64,000 bases of DNA from Cunninghamia lanceolata (Eukaryota > Streptophyta > Pinopsida > Cupressales > Cupressaceae), in assembly GCA_027924645.1 (NCBI GenBank), contig BSBN01001362.1, positions 1,890,501-1,954,500 on the forward strand, read 5' to 3'. The number at the start of each line of letters is the position of its first letter. Positions within the stretch are counted from its first letter, which is position 1. Below, piece after piece: positions 55,601-64,000 of this stretch. Under the pieces are notes generated by a model that was not told the origin of the DNA, did no database searches, and was given only the letters and a program-made list of their open reading frames with translations. The position numbers and the translations under genes were made by a program.

Positions 55601-56764
55601 TGTATACGCCTAAAAATGACACAATTTGGTCTAAATAAATATTCTTAATATTTATTCCATCTTAATTCTTCTATCAATAAACAAATAAATAAATTTATTT
55701 ATTCAATTCACATTCCTCTAAATTAATTAAATATCGAAATATTTAATTACCTCTTCTAATGTCAAAATTAAATAAAATCCTTTATTTAATTAAATTCCTC
55801 CAAACAATTAAATAATTCTCAATTATTTAATTAAATCAAATAATTCTCAATTATTTAATTAAATCAAATCAAATTTATTTAAATCCTCTCAATCTCCAAA
55901 AATAAAATATAATCAAATATTTTATTTATTCTTCCAAAATCATTCTAAATTAAATAATACCAATTATTTAATTGTTTCTTCCAATAATATCTTCTCTAAA
56001 TTTAAATAAATCAAATATTTATTTAAGTTGTCCATTTCTTCTAAATTGAGTTATCTCTAAATATAATTCAAATCCTTGTGCACATGCAATTGAGTATTCT
56101 AAATATTTAATTGAGTTAAAATATCTTCTCATCCTCATGCAATTTCCTTCTTCTAGTTTTATTCTATTAACTGATTGATCTATTCTTTTAATTGATTTTA
56201 TCTCTTCATTTAACTCATTCTTCTATTTTATTAATTCCTCTCATGCAAAATAGAGAAAGACACTTGTCCTCTTTTTATTCACACACGTTCCTCAACCGTT
56301 CTATACCGTTGATCTTCTCATTCTTTCTATACCATTGATCTCCTCTCTCTCAAGTCTATAAATTGAACCCTATTCTTCCATTTCATTCATTCAAGCTTTT
56401 AGTATCGTTACTCTGTAGGAATTACAGCGCGCCTTTGGTACCAATTCCTTCATTGCTTGTGATCAAACTCATTACTACACACTACTATCATTGTTGTGAA
56501 GCTCATCTTCATAGTGAAACTATCATAGCTGTTCCCATTTAAACATCTTGGAATCATAGCAAGGAAGTGCACCTTCTGAGGGCCATATTCATAGACAAAA
56601 TCATTTGTGATAGGTGATCAATGGAAGCTTCAAATTAAAGGAGGTTTGCTTTGTGTTGTTCATTGTTTGATTGAATCTCTTTTGTTCATTATTTCATTGA
56701 GTTTTGGGTATTTTGATATTTAATTATATTGATTATTCATGTTGAATCCAATTTTCTCTTAACA
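55601..56764 (+). repeat. 3' LTR of the Tat element
   Basis: 1164 bp; TATA-like CTATAAATT at 56356-56364. It is longer than the 5' LTR mainly because of a short duplication of CTATACC(G/A)TTGATCT (near 56300-56340) and an extra ATTATTTAATTAAATCAAAT unit (near 55840-55870). Confidence 0.93.
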
Positions 56765-56769
56765 ATTAT

Positions 56770-59020
56770 AATTTGACAGAATACAGAGATAAACTTATCT
56801 CATTGTTCTAATAGAATACCAAGCTTAGCTAATGTTAAACATAGTACACTAAGAACACAGCTATTCAGCTTTAAGCATTACACAGGCTTTAAAAAAGCTA
56901 TCGACCTTGAACTCTCATAGAATGTAGTAAGATATCAGCCTTAAGCATGAAGCATTCAACTAGACTTATTACTTATACAAACTCACAGTAGTATACTTAG
57001 TTTATCAGCGAAACAAAGCTTAGAACAATCTACACCTAATGACCATTATCATTCAAAAATAGTGCAAGACTATCAGCGAAAAGATATTTAGAGATATCGA
57101 AGACTTTTGATCAAATCTCTACTAGAGATATACAAGGAATTACGATCATGTAAGACATAAGAAAAAATTGATTTCTATCGACCACATTACACAGTAACAT
57201 TCTAAACACGTTGACCTTTTATCATAAAGCGTATCGGCCATATTACACAGTAACATTCTAAATATGTCAGACTCAGACAATAATTCATATAACCAAAATC
57301 AAACTAGCAACTCTTAAACTAATAAAAGACTTTCAACAAAGAGAAGAACCTATATAAAGATCGTATAGAGATCCTTTCACAACCTCTTTTCTCCTACAAT
57401 GAGCTTGATCCTCTCTCACTACTGTCGATATACTTTCCAATGATCTTCCTATTTTTTTTAGTTTTCTCTCTGTGTGTGTTCTTGAGAGTAGATCCCGCAA
57501 TGTTTAATAGCCATCATGCCAAAACCACATCCGTCTCTCCTTAATTATAGCCGACCATAAATCCTCATAGGCATGCAAAATAGTGGATGTGATGGTCATT
57601 AAAGACCATTCTACATGTCGGTTGATGAGCTCCTCCTTACTCTCTAAATTAGTTAGGGAGTAATAGAGTCAAGCCACTTAACCATAATAGTTATTTTCAG
57701 TATCATGGAATATTAGCTATGTATATAAAGAAGTTCAACGATGGTCTAGCTTCTTAAATTATATATATATGTGTATATATATGTATATATATATATATGT
57801 GAACATAACCACAAGGTGAAGTAAAAAGCACCCAATACTTACATAGATATCAATCCGTAAGGGTACGAGAATGGGGTTGAGGTTTTCTCCCCCTATCTAT
57901 CTCACAAAAACATCAGAGAATGGATAAGTTACCATAATAGAACACTTATTGAAAATCACTGATAATAAAATAATATAAATTAACCTCAAATTAAATCATT
58001 ATAATAAAATAAACTATAATCATAACACGCAAGGAAAATAATGACTATCGACCATATCTTGTCAACGGTTCCTTTTCTTGACTCAATTTTTCGACAAAAC
58101 CTACGCTAATGGTTCTTGATGTCAAATTGACAAATGTTGCATCAAAACCCAAAGTCTGACCAAATACGTCGAACACAACTTACTACTTATGATGAGGTTC
58201 ACTAAACATTGAAAGCACAAGACTTAAATGGAAAAAACACGTTCCTTTCCTTACATCTATTCACTTCTCTCCAATGATGCTATCCCTCTCTTTTCCTAAA
58301 GGGCAAAAACCTATTTCCTAGTTACAACTTACAATCACCAAATTGAGATTAGTGTATCATTAATCAATCCATATACATTATGAATAAATAATCATGACAA
58401 CATATAATCATATGTCTAAATTCTATGCATATAATCATAACTAAGGAAATCATCAATTTATCCTGACATTTTCACTAACATCAAATCATTAATCCATGCA
58501 AAATTATCTACTAATCGCATAAAAGTGAAAAGTAAAACATAGTCAAAATTTGGGATGTGACACAACACGATCAATTAACAATCCAAGAATGGGAACATAG
58601 GCTAAGGTTTCTTCAACATAGAGAACAAACATGAGTCATCATACAATAGTTTGAAGAGAGACTACAACTCCAAAGAAACATAAATTAAAACAATCGACAA
58701 CCCACTCAATGTTGGAATCCTAGGAACCTGAACAGTCCAGATCAATAACTAGTGACCCTTTGGGTCATATAATTATCTCAACTACAACAGTCACTGAACA
58801 CTACATAAGAAACAATACTAGGAAAGGCCACAGGACTGGCCAATTGCTCTTCGCAAAGTCTAGCTCACAAGTGAGTAGGACCACCCCCATGTCTCACCTC
58901 CTCTCGACTAGCTTCTACCATGAGAGTGAGAGTGACGTGGAGGTTCACCTGAGGCAAGGAGAGGGTCCTGTGTGCTCCATCAAAGCTGACTCGACTGCCT
59001 CGTGCAACTAAGTCATGTTT
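56770..59020. other. Region without a recognised gene; possible LTR of the downstream gypsy relic
   Basis: Continues the sequence split by the Tat element. A TATA-like CCTATATAAAG near 57350 on the plus strand, followed by CTCTCTCACT and TCTCTGTGTGTG, could be an LTR promoter for the gag relic at 59640, but no borders were found. A plus frame at 58760-59011 is not recognisable. Confidence 0.35.
57760..57800. repeat. AT/GT microsatellite
   Basis: About 40 bp of alternating AT with TG steps (ATATATATATGTGTATATAT…). Confidence 0.9.
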
Positions 59021-59026
59021 ATGAGT

Positions 59027-59190
59027 GTACATATTTTGGTGAACCTGAAGTGAAAAACAAAAATCTCCTGATTGAAGCTTTTAGCACTTTCATTGCTTTG
59101 ATCCCATTTCATCATCACTTTCACATCTGACGTCGAATTCACCAAATACATATTTTGGTGAACCTGACATGAATAAAAAATCCTTCTAGG
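59027..59190 (+). repeat. Direct repeat with a PBS-like word
   Basis: CATATTTTGGTGAACCTGA occurs at about 59027 and 59149, each followed by a similar A-rich and CTYCT-type stretch. TTTGGTGAACC resembles a gypsy primer binding site, so one copy may mark the LTR end of the element whose gag lies at 59640. Confidence 0.45.
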
Positions 59191-59639
59191 ATGAGTTGTT
59201 TTTGTTTTTGCTTGCAAAATTCATTCATTCTTTCACAACCATCTTCGTTGTCATCGCCACTTACATATTCATTCTTTCTATCTTTACTTATGCTTGTTCC
59301 ATTTATTCTAAGGTGTTTATGACACCCTTGAATATGATAGAACCTAACTTAAACTTAGGGAACATTCCCTCTAGGGAGCTTGAAACTCCCTCCTTTGACA
59401 GGTATGTACTTCCTAATCCAAACGCACCAGTCTCCAATTGTTTGACTATGAAGATTCAAATTATGAACATGACAAAAGGGAACTTAGAAATTCTCACATT
59501 TAACAATCCTGCATGGAAATATGATTCAGTGATTCAACTTGTACCTCATAAGGCGAGACGAGTACAAGTGAGATCATAGATCCATCAAATGGACCAACCA
59601 TCAACAAGCAATTCTGGCACTCACCTGGATGATTAAAGA

Positions 59640-61090
59640 AGATGACTCGAAATAAATTTGCAAGAGGCCAAAGATGCTCAAGAGGCCTTGAGAGTCACTT
59701 TATGAGAAGAGAAACGTGAGAATGCTATGCAAGAAGAAGCAGTAAACCATGACAACACCCGAAATGAGATCCCTAGAAATGAGGAAGTGTCAAGAGGCCC
59801 TACACCCACAAATCTTATCGTAACATTGGTGCAAAGAATTAGGACTTTGGAAGCAGAACAACACATCCCAGAGAGAAGGAACAAGTTGCAAGAACACATT
59901 AGAGTCAAACAAGACAAGGGGGTATCTTAGAATCCCACTACCTTAACTACTACTCATAAAATGGGAGTAAGGACACATTCCCAAATGAGAATCTTCTAAT
60001 TCAAAACACTCAAACAATACAAGGAAGTCAAGCAAATCAAGCTATGGTGTTGGGCTATCAAAGTCCACCCATGTGGTTGATGTTATCAACCCCGCAATCA
60101 TAAAGTGCTTTTTTAGGGACATATTTGGAATATTTGAAAGAGCCACTTGACATGGCCATAGTAAGTGTGATGTTACCACAACCTTTGCTAAATCTCCCAA
60201 AGTTTAAAGGAGAAGATCTTAATTCATACATCAAGGCATTTACAACTTCTATAAGAGAACTTCTCCCTTGGGACAGAGTCGTCACAAAAATGTTTCCAAA
60301 GACATTAGAAGGAATAACCTTGGATTGGTATCACTACCTGCTAGAGGCTTCAATACACTCATTCAGGCAATTGATAGGAGAGTTTGTCATGGCTTTTGAC
60401 ATGAATAAACTTGTGAAGATAGGAATTCAAGAATTTCTTAGAATGAAGCAAGAGCCCAATGAGTAAGTGGCCCATTTCGTCACTCAGTGGAGACAAGTTC
60501 TCTACTCATCTACAAGTGCTCTGAATATAGACCACCATGAATTATGCAATCTCTTCTTGCATGGTTTTAATAGAGATACAAGAGAATAATTTGAAAAATT
60601 GCCATATAAATCTTATGAAGAGGCTTTGGAAAGTGCCTTATGGATCGATCAAGTTGCCATTGATAGTGGCCAAAGAACTTATGGATCAAATGACTGGTTA
60701 GAAAATGATGATGGTGGAAACAACATGCCTATGATCAAAATTCTCAAGAATAACGTAAATGTGACTACAAATGGGGTAACAGATCAACCCCTAGTTAAGA
60801 AAGTAAAGGATGACTACAATGGGAGAGTTTATGATCCCACAAATGTTAATGCAATAGATCATCCTCGAAATAACGCATATTATCCAAGGGATAATTATCA
60901 GTCATGGAACCAAAATGGTAGTGGAAATGGTGGTAGATATGAAAGACCCCCCTTTGAATACAATCAATTTTGTTCCTTCTATAGGACTAGGGGGCATAGC
61001 ACGAAGTCTTGCAAAGAATACAATAGGTTCATAGCAAGGTTGCCAAAAGATCAACAACGACTGTTCGTACAAATGTTCTTGAACCCGTAG
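59640..61090 (+). pseudogene. gag: Ty3/gypsy gag relic
   Basis: Coding segments in order: 59727-59930 (coiled-coil-like RIRTLEAEQHIPERRNKLQE), 60125-60466 (PLLNLPKFKGEDLNSYIKAF, MFPKTLEGITLDWYHYLLEA, IGEFVMAFDMNKLVKIGIQE), a stretch with TAA stops (VAHFVTQWRQVLYSSTSALN), then 60599-61090 (PYKSYEEALESALWIDQVAI and the knuckle-like FCSFYRTRGHSTKSCKEYNR). The L-P-K-F, L-E-G-I-T-L-D-W-Y and C-x3-R-x-x-x-H-x4-C motifs are those of plant gypsy Gag proteins related to the Tat/Athila group. No protease or RT follows; the element is truncated at about 61090. Confidence 0.82.
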
Positions 61091-61093
61091 GAA

Positions 61094-62015
61094 GTCATGC
61101 TAGATAACATTGTCTTCTCTATTGGTAGCTTAGTATACAAAGGGTGAAACTTCAACTCTGTGTCACACTTTTATAAATTAAATAGCCAACACTAATCTAA
61201 GTTTTTAACTTGAATCACTACAAAGTGACATATATGTTTTGAATTTTAAAATGATGTAAACTAGTAAAATGTAGATTTTTTAGTGTATTTTATGTTTAGA
61301 CTTTTTTTTAAAGATTCAAAAAATATTTGAATGTATTTTTTTTATAAAATTAACACTATAGTTTAGTCACTCATCTAAAATGCTAAAAATAAGATTAAGT
61401 GGGATGTTGCACTTTATATAGTAAATTTTATTTTTCTTCCTTCAATTTTTTTTAGCGTATTCATAACTTGAAACTTAAATAGTGCATGGATAAATATATT
61501 TTTTTAAATAAATCTTGGAAGTTGTGTGTAATCAAAACATAACTATTTTGATGGGACATCACCTTTTGTCTTAACTATTTATCCAAAATAGGAAAAAAAT
61601 ATATCATCTTGACATGAAATCTCTCCTTTAGTGCATCATATTTTTTTCAAAATTTATTAATAAACTTTAGTATTTTTTCTTAAGAGGAAAATCAACATTA
61701 TATTTTGGTGTTGATGACCTACTTTTAGTAAAAATAATAAAATAAAATATAAACACTAATTCAAATGTTTTACATGAGTAGGAGTTGTTAGAACATCAAT
61801 TGTTTTTAAATAAGTTCATTTTTTGGTAAATTAGCCCCAAAGTGATGCTACATATGTATTTAGGACATTTCTAGTTGAAAAAGTTGTGGCCTAGATCTAA
61901 TTTAGCTAGAATGAATCTAGCTAGAACATATGTTTCACTAAAATTGACTTTTAGTTAGAAATACTTAAATTTATTTATGTTGATAAGTTATCCTAAAGTG
62001 TGACACGATTTTGAA
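61094..62015. other. AT-rich spacer, nothing recognised
   Basis: About 900 bp, very AT-rich with many short T runs. No gene, repeat pair or LTR border was found. It separates the plus-strand gag relic from the minus-strand copia relic. Confidence 0.5.
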
Positions 62016-62018
62016 CTT

Positions 62019-63480
62019 TTACGCCAAATCATGAACACGCTTAGGTACCCAAAAAGAATGACCATCAAAAGTGGATGCAATACTCCTCTTTGCTACTAAT
62101 CTTAATGGTGAAGGTGTAGATTCTATAGATCTCTTCACTACAGGAACAAAAGAATGATTACACTGATCTGCACATGCATCCAACTGAAATAGAGTGCTAA
62201 TGCAATCACCTTTAGCAAGCACCACAACCTCTTTCACAATCTTGCACCCTCCACTCAAGAAAATAACATACACACCTGAATCATTAAGTTTACTTTTGGA
62301 AAGTAGGTTATGTTCCAAACTAGGGATACGTAGTACACCATTGATCCCCTTCACTCATCCATTGGGGAATAAAATCAAGACTCTTCCATGACTAACAATA
62401 TTCACATGAGAATAATCTTCAAAGTACACCTTCCCACCATCATATTCTTCATATTTTGTAAGCCAACCCCAATGCAAAGTCATGTGGAAAAAGGCACTAG
62501 AGTCTATCGACCGTGGACCTTCCAATGCATGTGTAGACAAGGCCACAACAAAGGCATCACCATCATTTTGGGAGGACTTCTTTGACTCATCATTAGAATA
62601 TATCTTTTTCTTTTTTCTCCTCCTCTTAGTCTCTTCTAAAATGGCCAAGCTTGTTGTAGTTCCAAAATTTATCCTTATAATTATCAAGAGATTTGGATCT
62701 CCCATGAGATTTAGATTTAGACTTGTCTTATTTCTTGTTCTTATTCAAGGTCTTTTTCTTTTAGTCTACCACAAACTGCCAGGGCCTCCTTAGTAGTTTT
62801 AGAAGTCATTCATTTTATCTCTTCAAAAAGTAACAATGGGCACCACCACCTCATCCATTTTCAACTTAGTGGTAGTTCTCTTAATAGTCATAACAAGGTG
62901 GTCCCATGAATCTAGCAAAAAACACAACAAAGTCATGCAATAATTCTCCTCCTCCATTTGCACTCCAATGGAGTTTAGCTAGGTAACAATCATGTTGAAG
63001 GCATTCATATGGTCAACTACAAAACCACCACCCTCCATCCTAAGGGCATACAATTTATTTCTTAGGAAGTCTTTATTCATTAGGGATTTAACTTGATAAA
63101 TCTCTCCCAACTTCTTCCAAAGGTTCATTGTGGTGATCTCTTGATGAACATTCAACAATATTGAATCTTCCAAATATATTCTAAAAATACCCTTCACCTT
63201 TCTATCCAACAAGTCCTAGTCTTCTTGTTTCATTCCAGTAGGCATGGTTCTAGATATTGCAATGCATGGATTTTGATCTATGAGCATATCCTTTATCTTG
63301 AGCTTCCACAACTCAAAATTTATGTCTGAGAACTTCTCCAGTTCTATTTTTGATGTGTTTTCCATCCCTTCCTATAATAAGATCAAAACTCCTTCTACAC
63401 AAGCCACCATTCAAATGAAGATTAGTACAAAAAAACCCTCTACCCAACACATAGAATCTAAGGTGATATGGTTCTGATAC
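62019..63480 (-). pseudogene. gag: Ty1/copia gag-protease relic
   Basis: The minus strand starts beside a PBS (TTGGTATCAGAACC, reverse complement, about 63471-63484). Gag: KIELEKFSDINFELWKLKIK near 63350, a TAG, LLDRKVKGIFRIYLEDSILL (63212), NLWKKLGEIYQVKSLMNKDF, FVVDHMNAFNMIVT then a stop. Protease: SIDSSAFFHMTLHWGWLTKY near 62500, where the expected D-S-G-A is D-S-S-A, so a key glycine is lost, then VYFEDYSHVNIVSHGRVLIL, a stop, and INGVLRIPSLEHNLLSKSKL. The coding ends near 62019; integrase, RT and RNase H are absent, so the element is truncated. Confidence 0.85.
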
Positions 63481-63484
63481 CAAA

Positions 63485-64000
63485 TGAAAGGAAGCAAGAT
63501 ATACAAAAATGTTTCCTACACTAATACTTTCAGAGGAGGTATATGTAAATTTATGGTCTTTACAAGTACAAGTATTTAGGAAACATATACAAATATTATA
63601 AAACAATATACCACAACATAAAAGTTTACGTGGATAAAACCCTTCCAAGAGAAAAAAAACCTACACTCCAAAAGCACAACCACTAGTATTATTCAACAAC
63701 AACCATGTTTACAATATAATGAGGAGGATACGCATCTTATAAGAGTATCACCAACATATAGGTCTAGAGTAATTTTGACAACGTAACAATACTTTCAAAA
63801 TAACCATATACAACTACAACTTCAAGTATCAATATATAGGAGAAGCTTCAAATTGGAAACAATAAATGGTTTTGGAAAACCATGAGCAAAGCTAATGGAG
63901 GTATGTCACTCAAATGGTCAAGGAACAAATTCCAATGCCCCCTTAGTCTTAGTCTTTCAGGATATTTTTTTTTTCCTAAAAATATGTCATAAATATCATA
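63485..64000 (-). mobile_element. 5' LTR of the copia relic, running off the window
   Basis: On the plus strand it starts TGAAAGGAAGC next to the PBS, the expected LTR edge for a minus-strand copia element. It holds ACGTGGATAAAACCCTTCC near 63630, similar to the ACGTGGAAAACCC word in the LTR of the complete copia element (23029, 28694). The right end is outside the window. Confidence 0.7.

Larger units (their letters stand above)
40275..56764 (+). mobile_element. Complete 16.5 kb Tat-lineage Ty3/gypsy element with antisense cargo, TSD ATTAT
   Basis: Flanked by ATTAT at 40270-40274 and 56765-56769. LTRs are 40275-41401 (1127 bp, first TG mutated to TA) and 55601-56764 (1164 bp, TGTATACGCC start). 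Both end TTAACA. Order: 5' LTR, PBS, 2.2 kb leader, gag, protease, G-patch, RT, RNase H, second RNase H, integrase, a 2 kb spacer, an antisense plant mobile domain gene, PPT, 3' LTR. The second RNase H after the first is the hallmark of the Tat lineage (Tat, Ogre, Retand). Large size and extra antisense reading frames are also known there. All genes carry stops or shifts. LTR divergence is a few percent by eye plus several indels. Confidence 0.93.

Noticed and set aside
1..64000. tRNA, rRNA, CRISPR or bacterial operon features
   Set aside because: No cloverleaf with A- and B-boxes, rRNA core sequence or spaced identical repeats was noticed; the gene structure is plant nuclear.

Overview
The window is plant nuclear DNA, most likely from a gymnosperm (conifer or relative). 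It is AT-rich, almost every stretch belongs to LTR retrotransposons or their remains, the elements have long LTRs, and only one intact host gene with plant-style introns is visible. The organism call is inference; no species marker was seen. All calls come from reading the sequence and translations by eye. Element borders are firm where both a target-site duplication (TSD) and paired termini are visible, and soft elsewhere.

Region by region. 430-6184 (minus) is a decayed transposase-like gene. It is split at 1890-4406 by a 2.5 kb TG...CA insertion that duplicated 5 bp of its coding sequence. 6600-6780 is a 36-bp tandem array. 7746-9935 and 15923-16849 are two copies of one unclassified repeat; the first holds a probable solo LTR that the second lacks. 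10000-11871 is a Ty1/copia pol relic. 12685-15396 (minus) is a four-exon 2-oxoglutarate/Fe(II) dioxygenase gene, the only intact host gene, with inverted MITE-like copies upstream of it and in intron 2. 16940-22843 is a patchwork of gypsy and copia pieces, including one LTR joined to internal sequence on both sides.

Three complete LTR elements follow, each with a TSD. A Ty1/copia element lies at 22849-29806 (minus, TSD AGGAG, LTRs about 99% identical by hand comparison). A Ty3/gypsy element with a chromodomain-like C-terminus lies at 34088-40046 (minus, TSD TCAGG). A 16.5 kb Ty3/gypsy element of the Tat lineage lies at 40275-56764 (plus, TSD ATTAT). The Tat element carries gag, protease, a G-patch, reverse transcriptase, two RNase H domains and integrase. 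It also has, in antisense between pol and the 3' LTR, a plant mobile domain (PMD) gene with its own TATA-like promoter. The window ends with a further gypsy gag relic (59640-61090) and the 5' part of a minus-strand copia element (62019 to beyond 64000).

None of the retroelement genes is intact. Most nonsense codons look like C-to-T changes (CAG to TAG, CGA to TGA, TGG to TAG or TGA), as expected for methylated, silenced DNA. The most interesting object is the Tat element with its antisense PMD cargo: that gene's frame is broken almost only by TAG codons in a glutamine-rich protein, and related GTGCAT-type motif clusters lie in the leader of the sense transcript and in the leader of the antisense gene.
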